Origin: Hemileia vastatrix
Lineage: Eukaryota > Basidiomycota > Pucciniomycetes > Pucciniales > Zaghouaniaceae
Reading direction: 5' to 3'
Assembly: GCA_030280995.1 (NCBI GenBank)
Contig: JASXTE010000010.1
Coordinates: 27,582,823-27,646,822 of the forward strand
DNA length: 64,000 nt
The position numbers and the translations under genes were made by a program. The notes under the pieces are model-generated. The model saw only the letters and a program-made list of their open reading frames with translations, did not search any database and was not told the origin of the DNA. Of the stretch, positions 32,072-42,390 are shown piece by piece. Within the stretch, counting starts at the first letter, position 1; each line of letters begins with the position of its first letter.

Positions 32072-35000
32072 CTATGATTTTTTCTTCTTATAATTTTTTA
32101 GTAGAGTAGGAAGATTAGATATCTCCTTCCCAGGTATCCAAGAATCATATTCAGATGATTTATTCTTGAATCTCAATAAGTATTCTGTACCTTTCTCAGC
32201 AGTGACTATTCTGTCATTTAATATTTTTTCAATTTCTGCTGTCTCAGTGATTTCCTTTGGGGTTTTCTTTGGTCTACCCCTCCTTCTTGGAAATAAATCA
32301 CTATTGGATGTGTAAGGTTTCAAAAGAGATATTGGAAAAACAGGATGTTTTCTGTCATATGGGGAATACAGAATAACTTCAACTGCATTATCTCCAATCA
32401 TTCTTCTGACAACAAAAGGACCAACAAATGGATCTTTTAATTTGTTATTACCTTGTAAGTTGAAGTGGACTGTAGAAATCAACACTTCATCACCCTTTTT
32501 AAAAGTGTATTCTTTATGGGATTTGTCCCATCTTTTCTTCTCATATTCAAATGATTTTTCAATACATTTTTGAGCATGATTTCTGCATAGTTGTTGCATT
32601 TGAAGAAAAGATTTTACACCAGGATGTATATCCAATTTAGGTATTTTGTTATTGAGAATTTGGGCAGGAGTATTAGGAACATATCCAAGCCAGAGCTCAA
32701 AAGGCTTTCTTTGAGTAACAGAATGAACAGTGCTATTATAAGCAAATTCTAACCCAGGAAGTAAGGTAACCCAATCATGAGTGAATCTGTCATTATCTTT
32801 ATACTCAAGGCCAAAGGCACAATATCTTCTTATCATGTCCTCTAAAGTCTGAATCATTCTTTCAGCTAAACCATCAGTCTGAGGGTGATGGGCAGTAGAA
32901 AGTTTCAGATCACAACCACAAACATCCATCAGAGACATCCAAAATTCAGAAGTAAATTTAGGGTCTCTGTCAGAGATTATGGCTTTAGGAAAACCAGCAG
33001 TATTAAACATATGAGACCACCATAAGAAAGCTAACTCTTTAGTGGAAACATCCTTGTGGGTAGGGATAAATTTACACATTTTTGTGAATCTGTCCACAAT
33101 AACCCAACAAGAGTTATAACTGTCTTTACCAGCAATAGGTAATCCTGTTACAAAATCCATGTTTATTATTTGCCATGGGGCATCAGGAGGTTCAATATGT
33201 TGCATTAATCCTGCTCTTTTACCAGTTAATCTTTTTGATTTTTGGCATGAATCACAGGATTCAACATATAATTTTGTGTCTTCAGACATATTAGCCCACC
33301 AAGCAGTGTTCTTAATTCTGATCATTGTTTTGTCAAGATCAAAATGTCCAGCTAATATGTCAACATGACAAATTTTCAAGATGATTTCTTTCATAGAAGG
33401 AGGAATAACAATAACATTACTCAACTTTCTTCTATAATATAGATATCCTTCATCAATTGAAAATTTACCTTTTTCCAAACCTTTTTGGTACTTTGGTGGA
33501 AGGGTTTTAATTAATGCTTGTATTGAAGCATTCTTTGGATCATTTAATATGGTGCATAACTTTTTCAAGTCTGTGTCCTTATCATATGATTCCAGAATAA
33601 GCTGTAATAGCTCTTCCTCCATATCAACCACATATATCCCATGGATATGGATAATTTCATCCTCAGGATCATATGCAGGATTTGAGTCATCATTTGGTAA
33701 GGGTAACCTTGATAACATATCCACATTTGAGTGACCAATACCAGCTCTGTGAATAATTTTCATTCTCCCTCTGTACTCTTGAACAGCCAGCTGCCATCTA
33801 AACATATGTCTATTTGGTGTTTTCAAGTTTAAAAGGGATTTAACTGCACTGCAGTCAGTGACAAGTTCAAATTTCTGGTCATCTAGGTAATAATGAAGCT
33901 TTTCTAGAGCCCATACTACAGCTAAACACTCTAATTGAGTAGCACCATATTTCAATTCACTATTTCTCAAGGTTCTTGAAATATAACAAATTACTACTTC
34001 TGAAACTTTACCATTTATCACTTGTTTTTGATGGAGGGTAGCACCAAGACCAATGAAACTGGCATCAGTGTACAAAACAAATGGTTGATCAAAGTCAGGT
34101 AAAGCAAGAATTGGTGCTGACATCAAACAGTGTTTCATAGTGTCAAAGGCTCTTTGTCTTTCACTATTCCAGACAAAAGCAACATCCTTTCTAGTTAATT
34201 GGGTAAGGGGTAAAGCTATGACTTGGTAATTTTTAATATACTGTCTATAGTATCCACACATTCCCAAAAAACTTTGGAGCTCTCTTACTGTTGTAGGAGC
34301 TTTCACCTGTTGTATGGCTGCCACTTTGTTCTGGTCAACACATATCTGTAAGCCTGAAACAACATGACCAAGAACTTTTAAAGAATGGAAACCAAATTTA
34401 CATTTCTTCAAAGCAAGTGTCATATTTATTTCGTCCATTTTCTGGAATACTTTACACAGGTGTTTAAGATGGTCCTCAAATGTTTTTGAGAATATAATGA
34501 TATCATCAATATAAACCATCAGCCAGCCTTCAATTATCTCTTGATGGAATGTGTTATCCATTACTTTTTGGAAAACAGAAGGGGCATTTTTAGGGCCAAA
34601 TGGCATCCTAATATACTTATAAATACCCATATGAGTGGCAATCATCAGAAAGTTCTGAGAATTTTTCTCAAAAGGTACCTGGTGATATCCCTTATTACCA
34701 TCCAAACAGCTGATATATTTAGCACCCTGTAAAGTAGCATGTATAGAGCTGATTCTAGGTAAAGGATAGATATCATCAACAGTATAAGTATTTAGTGCTC
34801 TATAATCACCACATAACCTGGCTTTATCTTTCTCATAAGAAATTAGGACAGGTGAGATAACACAATATTTAGGTGTTTCAACTACCTTTACAATAATATT
34901 CATTTTTAAAAAGGTAGAGATATTATCTTCAATATCTTTTCTCTTTGTGGGAGAAGCAGGATAAGGCTTCTTCTTTAAACTAGGTGGTATATCAGTTAAT

Positions 35001-38000
35001 GGGCAAGACAATGAAAGTTTCATTTCCTCTTTAACTAATCCCAGTTCATGTGACCCATGAGCAAAGGCCATAGGAAAAGATTTTATCAAGTTAATGATGG
35101 AATCTTTATCCTCACCAGAAAGTTGTTCTCCAAAAGAGGCATTGTCAATTTTAGACATAAGGGCATGCATTTCCTTTGTAGATCTTCCTTTATATTGAAC
35201 CACAGAATTACATGTGTTCAATTCTGGTTTTAATAATTTTTTAGGGGAGTAAATTTTAAATTTTCTCTTCCCATTCAACCCCATTGTGAAACATTGGTTT
35301 GAAGGATCCAATTTTATGCCATACTTGGTTAAAATATCATTCCCTACAATAAACCAATTGCTCAAGTTATCATTTTTCATGACAACAAAATCACAAATAG
35401 CTCTTACAAAACCATGGTTATATTTAAAAAACACTGTGGCTTTGTATTTACCAATGGGGGACAAAACAGAGCCATACCCTCTCCAATTTTCAGAAATGAT
35501 AGGCAACAGTTTAGATTTATAGTCTTGATCTACTGAGGCAAGTGCTCTTTCAGATACTACACTTCCTCCAGCTCCTGAATCCAGAACAACTTCAATGCTG
35601 GTTCCATTAATCAAGACTGGTGCCTTAAGAGGGGCAATAACAATTGAGTTATCCTCAATGTTCTTTATGATCTCAGCATCCTCAACTGTAGATAAATCAT
35701 TATTATCAATGTCAATAGTATTTAAATAATGAATATCTTCTTCCAGAATCAAGATTTCTTGTTGAGATTCATATGAAATATTGCTGGCACAATCACTTGA
35801 TGTATCATCCAGTGCCACTGTGTCATCAGCATGCTCCTCTGTTTGTTCCACAAGATTTATCTTCTTGTCACAAACATGGCCTTTCTGCCAAGGCTTGTTG
35901 CACTTGAAGCAAGTGTTTGTTGCATACTTCTTTGGTGCAACAGGGGCAGAAGGTTTACCAACCTTTTCCAGAGGTTTTTGTTGGTAAGTGGAGGGTTTCT
36001 CCAAAGGGGTCCTAGGAATGAATCTTCTTGCATCATACTTATTGTTTAGAAGTATCTCATTGCAAGTATTAATGAAAGAAGAGGGTTCTTTGGAGAACTC
36101 AGTCCTACCCACAATCAAGTCTCTCAGAGACATTGGTAATTTATAGAGGATCCTGTCCTTCCATAAATCAAACTCCATATTTGGGTCCATTGCCCTTAAG
36201 ATTTTTACAAGTTTCATTAAAAACTCAATAGGTTTATCAGTAGAAGAGCTATATCTAGTTTCCTCATTCTGCCTTTGTTGAGCCATTCTGAACTTGGAGC
36301 CACCAAATTGTGCTTTAATTAATTTCTTCCAATCCTCCCATGAGTAGTCATTCCCATCCAGGAGAACAGATTCATACCACATCAGGGCAACATTAGTGAA
36401 CAAAGAAATTAATTTGGACACAATTTCCTCATCTGGGAGTTTGTAAGAATTTTTTAAATTATCAATTCTGCAAATAAATTGTTGCCAATCAGAGGAAGAA
36501 TCACCATCAAATGTTGGGTACTGGTCAAGTTTTGGCCAATTCTTTTGATTTGAAGGAGTCTCCTTAGTACTAGCTTGTTTCTGAGTAAGAAGCAGCTGTA
36601 ATTTCTCTAATTGTGCTGAAATCTCATTTTTTAATCCTTCTGTTGCAGATTCTGGTGCATCATCAGTTTTTGATGGAAACTCAGTGTTATCAACAGGTAT
36701 TTCTGGATCAATTTTTATTTTAGATGAACTAGCCACAGGTACTGGTTGAGAATCCTGCACTATATGTTCCTTCACAGAAATGTCAGAATATTTTTGGTCA
36801 TTCAACAATGAGTTCAATTTTTCTTCAATGGTTGTTAGTCTTGTTTTCATTCTTGGAAGACTAGATAAACTTTCATTGACAGTTGCAAAAGATAATTGGT
36901 TTTTATGTTCAAAAGATGACAAATGGTCACTCAATCTTTTCAGATTTATCTTATCTATTTCTACCTCCTGGCAACAGGCAGATACAGTATCTTTTAGTTT
37001 AGACAAATCATTTTTTATATTTTGCCATAAAGCAATTTTCTTTTCATGGGTTGCTTTGTAATGAGACAATTCATCAGAGACTCTCTGTGCTTCACTTTTT
37101 AATGCTTGATAACCCTGATCAGTTAACAAACTATTATATCTCTGAGTCAATTGCATATTGTTCATTATATGATTTTGCTTGGCAATAATATCTCTCAGGT
37201 GCTCATCATTAATTCTTGCTACATCTGGAGTGTTTCTCAATAATGAAACTGAGTAACTTTCCAGACTCTCATAGAACTCAGGGTCAAGAGTTTCATCAAT
37301 CACAGCCATATCAGGATTAATCATTGAGGTAGCAATTAAAAGTAATGGATTGGATACATGAGATAACTGTCTACTATTCCCAGCCTCTATAGGTCTCAAG
37401 GTTTCATCCTGCCTTCCAGATTTACCTGAAGGAACAGAGTCAGCCACAAGAAAAGGCACTTGAGAATCAATAGAGGGACGTACCAGGGTTTGCTGGGTAT
37501 CACCATATTGGGCTTCCTTCTTCTTTTGCCTCCTTGATAAGGGTGGGGAGGAGTGGGGTTTGCCTGGGTGGGCCTTGATGGACCTACCTGAGGTAATTGA
37601 TGCTGATTTTGAGCTAAGTATTCCCACTGTGTGTTCAGCCAGTCCCACTGCCACTTGGACACTTCCACCATCTCTTGGGATTGGGGAGCCAATTGTTGTT
37701 GATCCCTGGGAGGAAGAGGTTTCCTTTTCTCTTGGAGAGAAGTATTTATTCTTTTCTCCCTTTCTTCCAAGGCATCTACCCTTACCTTTAGTTTTAAGCT
37801 GTCTGTCTTTAACTCCTTTATGTGGGTTGACAGATTCTTTATCTGCTGGGACAACGGCATCTTTTTTATCTTGAAGCCTCTTGGAAGCTCTTCTGGTGGG
37901 TTTGTCCTGGGTTTCTGATCCTGAGTATTGTTCACTAGGATTTCTAATTCTTCCATTTCCACATCCTGTTTGGGGCAAGGATTTATTAGTTTGAGAAATT

Positions 38001-38095
38001 CTTCTTGTTAAAGGAGAACTTACAGAAGTAGGCTCATCATAATCAATTAAGTCTAGTTCTTCTTCACGTGTAGTAAAACCACTTTGATCAGTCAT
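32072..38095 (-). CDS. gag-pol: Gy5 gag-pol polyprotein, 2007 residues, intact
   Basis: One uninterrupted frame from ATG 38095. The N-terminal ~230 residues are basic and serine-rich and overlap a second conserved frame. Coiled-coil gag segments follow (about 300-500) and a capsid-like region near 530-690. Zinc knuckle C729-x2-C732...H740-x-C742. Protease LDSGAGGSVVS with D839. RT with YIDD at 1195-1198. RNase H from about 1335 (YTDASF, LECLAV, VTDCSA). Integrase HHCC about 1575-1620 and catalytic D1647, D1709, E1745 (35 residues between the last two). GPY/F-like module, then a chromodomain at about 1955-2007. All catalytic residues I can check are present. A single frame implies Gag and Pol are made in equal amounts unless processed or degraded differentially. 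Confidence 0.95.
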   Translation of the reverse strand: MTDQSGFTTREEELDLIDYDEPTSVSSPLTRRISQTNKSLPQTGCGNGRIRNPSEQYSGSETQDKPTRRASKRLQDKKDAVVPADKESVNPHKGVKDRQLKTKGKGRCLGRKGEKNKYFSPREKETSSSQGSTTIGSPIPRDGGSVQVAVGLAEHTVGILSSKSASITSGRSIKAHPGKPHSSPPLSRRQKKKEAQYGDTQQTLVRPSIDSQVPFLVADSVPSGKSGRQDETLRPIEAGNSRQLSHVSNPLLLIATSMINPDMAVIDETLDPEFYESLESYSVSLLRNTPDVARINDEHLRDIIAKQNHIMNNMQLTQRYNSLLTDQGYQALKSEAQRVSDELSHYKATHEKKIALWQNIKNDLSKLKDTVSACCQEVEIDKINLKRLSDHLSSFEHKNQLSFATVNESLSSLPRMKTRLTTIEEKLNSLLNDQKYSDISVKEHIVQDSQPVPVASSSKIKIDPEIPVDNTEFPSKTDDAPESATEGLKNEISAQLEKLQLLLTQKQASTKETPSNQKNWPKLDQYPTFDGDSSSDWQQFICRIDNLKNSYKLPDEEIVSKLISLFTNVALMWYESVLLDGNDYSWEDWKKLIKAQFGGSKFRMAQQRQNEETRYSSSTDKPIEFLMKLVKILRAMDPNMEFDLWKDRILYKLPMSLRDLIVGRTEFSKEPSSFINTCNEILLNNKYDARRFIPRTPLEKPSTYQQKPLEKVGKPSAPVAPKKYATNTCFKCNKPWQKGHVCDKKINLVEQTEEHADDTVALDDTSSDCASNISYESQQEILILEEDIHYLNTIDIDNNDLSTVEDAEIIKNIEDNSIVIAPLKAPVLINGTSIEVVLDSGAGGSVVSERALASVDQDYKSKLLPIISENWRGYGSVLSPIGKYKATVFFKYNHGFVRAICDFVVMKNDNLSNWFIVGNDILTKYGIKLDPSNQCFTMGLNGKRKFKIYSPKKLLKPELNTCNSVVQYKGRSTKEMHALMSKIDNASFGEQLSGEDKDSIINLIKSFPMAFAHGSHELGLVKEEMKLSLSCPLTDIPPSLKKKPYPASPTKRKDIEDNISTFLKMNIIVKVVETPKYCVISPVLISYEKDKARLCGDYRALNTYTVDDIYPLPRISSIHATLQGAKYISCLDGNKGYHQVPFEKNSQNFLMIATHMGIYKYIRMPFGPKNAPSVFQKVMDNTFHQEIIEGWLMVYIDDIIIFSKTFEDHLKHLCKVFQKMDEINMTLALKKCKFGFHSLKVLGHVVSGLQICVDQNKVAAIQQVKAPTTVRELQSFLGMCGYYRQYIKNYQVIALPLTQLTRKDVAFVWNSERQRAFDTMKHCLMSAPILALPDFDQPFVLYTDASFIGLGATLHQKQVINGKVSEVVICYISRTLRNSELKYGATQLECLAVVWALEKLHYYLDDQKFELVTDCSAVKSLLNLKTPNRHMFRWQLAVQEYRGRMKIIHRAGIGHSNVDMLSRLPLPNDDSNPAYDPEDEIIHIHGIYVVDMEEELLQLILESYDKDTDLKKLCTILNDPKNASIQALIKTLPPKYQKGLEKGKFSIDEGYLYYRRKLSNVIVIPPSMKEIILKICHVDILAGHFDLDKTMIRIKNTAWWANMSEDTKLYVESCDSCQKSKRLTGKRAGLMQHIEPPDAPWQIINMDFVTGLPIAGKDSYNSCWVIVDRFTKMCKFIPTHKDVSTKELAFLWWSHMFNTAGFPKAIISDRDPKFTSEFWMSLMDVCGCDLKLSTAHHPQTDGLAERMIQTLEDMIRRYCAFGLEYKDNDRFTHDWVTLLPGLEFAYNSTVHSVTQRKPFELWLGYVPNTPAQILNNKIPKLDIHPGVKSFLQMQQLCRNHAQKCIEKSFEYEKKRWDKSHKEYTFKKGDEVLISTVHFNLQGNNKLKDPFVGPFVVRRMIGDNAVEVILYSPYDRKHPVFPISLLKPYTSNSDLFPRRRGRPKKTPKEITETAEIEKILNDRIVTAEKGTEYLLRFKNKSSEYDSWIPGKEISNLPTLLKNYKKKKS
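37396..37962 (-). CDS. Overlapping frame in Gy5 gag (188 residues)
   Basis: Open in the +1 frame relative to gag-pol, fully inside its N-terminal region. It encodes PRGFKIKKMPLSQQIKNLS, then a helical EEREKRIN segment, a Q/P-rich stretch and NPTPPHPYQGGKRRRKP. Gy4 encodes PKGFKIKKLPLPQQISNLSS and HPPPHPYQQGRRKK in the same relative frame and order, while the gag frame around these is much less alike. This pattern suggests a real overlapping protein or a frameshifted gag N-terminus. The start codon (37962) is a guess. Confidence 0.55.
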   Translation of the reverse strand: MEMEELEILVNNTQDQKPRTNPPEELPRGFKIKKMPLSQQIKNLSTHIKELKTDSLKLKVRVDALEEREKRINTSLQEKRKPLPPRDQQQLAPQSQEMVEVSKWQWDWLNTQWEYLAQNQHQLPQVGPSRPTQANPTPPHPYQGGKRRRKPNMVIPSKPWYVPLLILKCLFLWLTLFLQVNLEGRMKP

Positions 38096-38239
38096 TTTAA
38101 GATTCTACTGAAATGAAGGAAAAGAGACAAAAATTAATTAGTCTTTATTTTTAATTTTTATTTAACAGAAATAAAAATAAAAATAAAAAAAATCTTTTTA
38201 GGATAAAAATCAACTTAAATAAAATTAATAAAAAAAAAT

Positions 38240-38700
38240 TTAAAACCAGGATAATGCAATCAACTGTAGAAATAAATTAGAATTTCTATTAATTTTTATT
38301 TTCAGGATTTAAATCAACTAATTTATTACCAGGATTTATTGTCAACTGAAATAATCAAATATGAATCTTTATTAATAAAAATTATTTTAACTGATTAATT
38401 AACTACCAGGACTTAATGTCAACTGAAGTAATTTAAATATGAATTTTATTACTTAAAAAGATTTATTGGATTACTAGGACTCAAAGTCAACTGAAGTAAT
38501 GAAATGTTAATTATTTATTAAAAAAAATATAATTGTCAGGACAATTTGTCAACTGGAACAATTAATTAATCAGGACAAATGTCAACTGAAAAATTATAAT
38601 AATTATTTTATTTAATAAAAAATATTATTGTCAGGACAGTTTGTCAACTGGAACAATTAAAATTCAAATTAATCAGGACAATTGTCAACTGAAAAATGAT
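38240..38700 (-). repeat. Gy5 leader repeats, nine degenerate dyads
   Basis: On the minus strand units read CAGTTGACAAAYTGTCCTGA or variants. Plus-strand positions are about 38248, 38303, 38330, 38407, 38478, 38537, 38571, 38632 and 38674. GACAA and TTGTC within a unit are complementary, so each can form a small stem in the RNA leader. Gy3 keeps the same type of repeats at 23960-24245. Confidence 0.75.
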
Positions 38701-39151
38701 AATAATTAATATTAATATATAATTGTTTTATTACCTCTGGGACTAAGAACAGTTATTGCTCTATTATGGTCAACCAGGAAAAATAAAAAAAAATATAATA
38801 ATAAAAATAAATTCCAATTACCAGACACCTCCCCCTGCAAAATGAGCAATTTAATGCCACTTACAGAGTGCTGAGTAAAAGGAAATACGTAGCAAATGAA
38901 GAGTGAAGAGTAACCCACAAATAGTAATCACAATAATTACCACGATATATACGATCTTTAGTCAGTATATGAACTCAAGTTTTGGAGCGCGGTTCGATTC
39001 CCGTTCGCAGCAAAAACTTTTATCACGTGACGTATGACGTTCGTCGTTTTCTTGCCTCCACTCGTCCTTTACAGGTGCTTCTACGCCGATGGTCCTCTCG
39101 ATTACGCCTCAAGTAATGTTGCGCCGTCGATATTTCGGAAAGGTTCCCAAT
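38701..39151 (-). other. Gy5 proximal leader with primer block and B-box-like site
   Basis: Next to the LTR, the minus strand begins ATTGGGAACCTTTCCGAAAT, the block conserved in Gy3 and Gy4. On the plus strand GGTTCGATTCC at 38991-39001 is a perfect match to a tRNA B-box (T-arm), followed by CCGTTCGCAGCA. No full cloverleaf could be folded around it. The function is unknown. Confidence 0.5.
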
Positions 39152-39977
39152 TGTCAAGGTACACTTTTAGTCTAGAAGATTTAGTACGTAGTTCTACGAG
39201 GATTTAAAAGGCTTAAATGGATTCTCAACAAATTTGTACGTATTTCTTAATTCAAAGATGAATGTTTTACTCAATAAAAGAGGTAGGATTAAAATATTAA
39301 TATAATTTATAAATTAGAATTACGCTATTGTAAATACTAATGATATAGAATATAAGAATAAGTGTTTATTTGGTTAATTATTGTAATAGAATGGTTTGGT
39401 AAGATAGAATGATTAAAAGACAACAAAAAGGAGAGGCCTTTTATAGGCAAAGGAGAGACAAAGCACAGAAAACAAATTCTAAAAACAGTAGGAAGAGAGA
39501 GAGAAAAAGAACATTCCAGAAGGAGTATTTCAAATAATAAAGTTATTCCAAAAAGAAGGCGTCAAAAAGATGTATTTACAGAGTATGTCAGAAATACATC
39601 AATATTTTTTAATATTTACTGTAAATGTCAATCCCAAATAAGAAATTTGATTTTTTTGTATATATTTAATATTATTTGAATATTTAAATCTTATTTTATC
39701 TTTGTATTTTATTTTCTTTAAATATAAAGTTTTATTTTTCCCAACCTGTCAATTGAGCACGGTGTTAGAGAAAAATATAAGGGACAAAATTATAATTTTA
39801 ATTTTACTTATTTATTTAATTAATTAATTTAATTTTAACATTCTGTAACTAGTTAATTTATAACTAATTTTAATGTAACTAAATGATAATTAAATAATAA
39901 TTAAAGATGATAAGGTGCGGCTTCATCCAGTAAATAATTACTTATTTCACTGGGTAAGTCTAGTAGCCTGGCTGACA
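39152..39977 (-). repeat. 5' LTR of Gy5
   Basis: Plus-strand boundaries TGTCAAGG (39152) and GGCTGACA (39977), 826 bp, followed by duplication GTAAA. Reverse TATAAAA at 39445-39439, the likely promoter of the element transcript. Confidence 0.95.
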
Positions 39978-42366
39978 GTAAATCTGTCATTGTCTTTATA
40001 TTCTAAACCAAAGGCACAATACCTTCTAATAATATCTTCCAGAGTTTGAATCATTATCTCATCTAGACCAACAGTCTGAGGTGGTTAGCTGTAGACAATT
40101 TCAACTCACAGCCACAAATATCCATCAAAGAGGTCCAAAACTCAGAAGTAAATTTTGGATCCCTATCAGAGATAATGGCTTTTGGAAAAACAATAATATT
40201 AAACATGTAAGACCACCATAAGAAAGCTAATTCTTTGGTGGATACATCTTTGTGGGTTGGAATAAATTTGCACATTTTTGTGAATCTATCTACTATTACC
40301 CAACAAGAGTTAAAACTGTCTTTACCTGCAACAGGAAGACCAGTGACAAAATCCATATTAATGATTTGTCAGGGAGCATTAGGTGCTTCAATATGTTGTA
40401 ATAACCCTGCTCTTTTACCTGTCAACCTTTTAGATTTTTGGCAGGAATCACAAGATTCAACATATAACTTTGTGTCTTCAGACATATTAGCCCACCAAGC
40501 AGTGTTTTTGATTCTAATCAATGTTTTTTCAAGATCAAAATGACCAGCCAATATTTCATCATGACAAAGTTTGAGGATAGTTTCTTTCATAGAAGGAGGA
40601 ATTACAATTACATTAGTAAGCTTTCTTCTATAATATATATAACCATCTTCAATAGAAAACTTTCCTTTACTCAAAGCATTTTGATACTTTTCAGGAAGAG
40701 TTTTATCAATGTTTGAATTGATGCATTCTTAGGATCATTTAAGATAGTAACCAATTTATTTAAATCAGAATCCTTCTCATATGAATCCAGTATTAATTGC
40801 AATAACTCTTCTTCCATATCCACTACAAATATACCATGGATATGAACAGTATCATCTTCAGGTACATAAGCAGGATTTGAGTCATTATTTGGCAGAGGCA
40901 ATCTGGAGAGCATATCAACATTGGATTGAACATTTCCAGCCCTATGGATAATTGTCATCCGTCCTCTGTATTCTTGAACAGCAAGTTTCCACCTGAACAT
41001 ATGTCTGTTAGGTGTCTTCAGGTTTAAGAGGGACCTCACAGCACTACAGTCAGTTACCAATTCAAATTTTTGGTCATCTAGATAGTAATGAAGCTTCTCA
41101 AGAGCCCAAAAAACTGCTAAGCACTCTAATTGAGTGGCACCATATTTCAATTCACTATTTCTCAAGGTTCTTGAAATATAACAAATTACAACCTCTGAGG
41201 ATTTATCATTAATAATTTGTTTCTGGTGAAGGGCAGCACCCAGACCAACAAAGCTAGCATCTGTATATAGGACAAAAGTTTTGTTGAAATCTGGAAGAGC
41301 CAATATAGGGGCTGTCATTAAGCAACTTTTTAATGTATCAAAAGCTTTTTGACAGTCATTATTCCAGAGAAAGGCAACATCTTTTCTGGTCAGTTTTGTA
41401 AGAGGCAAGGCTATGACCTGATAATTTTTAATATATTGTCTATAATAGCCACACATACCTAGAAAACTTTGGATTTCTCTTACAGAAGTTGGTGCTTTCA
41501 CATTTTGAATGGCAGCAACTTTGTTATGGTCTACACAAATTTGTAAGCCTGACACAACATGGCCAAGGACTTTCAAAGATTGAAAACCAAATTTACACTT
41601 TTTCAAGGACAAGGTCATATTGATTTCATCCATTTTTTGAATAAACCCTATTTAAATGAACCACATGTTCATCAAAAGTTTTAGAAAAAACTATAATGTC
41701 ATCAATGTAAAACATGAGCCATTCTTCAATTATTTCCTGATGGAAAGTATTATCCATGACCTTTTGAAAAACTGAAGGAGCATTTTTAGGGCCAAATGGC
41801 ATCCTAACATACTTATATATTCCCATATGAGTAGCAATAAGCAAAAATTTTTGAGAATTTTTCTCAACTGGAACTTGATGATATCCTTTATTACCATCCA
41901 GACAACTTATAAATTTTGCACCTTGCAAGGTAGCATGTATTGAATTAATTCTGGGTAAAGGATAAATATCATCAACAGTATAAGTGTTTAAAGCTCTGTA
42001 ATCTCCACATAATCTAGCCTTATCTTTTTCATAAGAAATTAAGACTGGGGAGATGACACAATATTTGGGGGTGACATCCACTTTCTCAATGATATTCATT
42101 TTTAATAATGTTGCAATATTATCTTCAATATCCTTCCTTTTTGTTGGAGAAGCAGGATATGGTTTTTTCTTAAGACTAGGAGGAATATCACTTAAGTTAC
42201 AGGATAAGGTAATTTTCATCTCTTCCTGAACAATTCCCAAGACATGAGAACCATGAGCAAAAGCCATAGGGAAAGAGGTAATAGAGGCAATAATAGAATC
42301 CTTTTTTTCACTAGTTAACTGATCACCAAAAGAAGCAGTATTTATTTCATTTAATAAGTCATCCAT
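39978..42366 (-). pseudogene. Gy4 RT-RNase H-integrase (5' part)
   Basis: Frames 42366-41626, 41633-40671, 40674-40369 and 40356-40063 follow one another with small shifts, plus a last piece to 39983 (IIRRYCAFGLEYKDN). RT has MFYIDDIIVF; RNase H has YTDASF, LECLAV and VTDCSA; integrase has the HHCC module, NMDFVTGLP and SDRDPKF. A one-base loss near 40075 breaks the frame before the catalytic Glu. At least four lesions make it inactive. It continues at 31210 across Gy5. Confidence 0.9.
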
Positions 42367-42390
42367 TTCAGTTGTTGTTCTCCCTTTACA

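Larger units (their letters stand above)
31211..39977 (-). mobile_element. Chromovirus Gy5, complete, youngest of the nest
   Basis: The element is 8767 bp with 826-bp LTRs at both ends and a perfect 5-bp duplication GTAAA (31206-31210, 39978-39982). I see five LTR differences (about 99.4% identity), and the gag-pol frame is unbroken. It interrupts Gy4 within the integrase; the flanking Gy4 frames rejoin exactly when it is removed. Intact LTRs, primer block, polypurine tract and coding capacity make it a candidate autonomous element. Confidence 0.95.

Noticed and set aside
38938..39012. A complete tRNA gene
   Set aside because: Only the T-arm/B-box side fits; no matching acceptor 5' strand, D-arm or anticodon arm could be placed.
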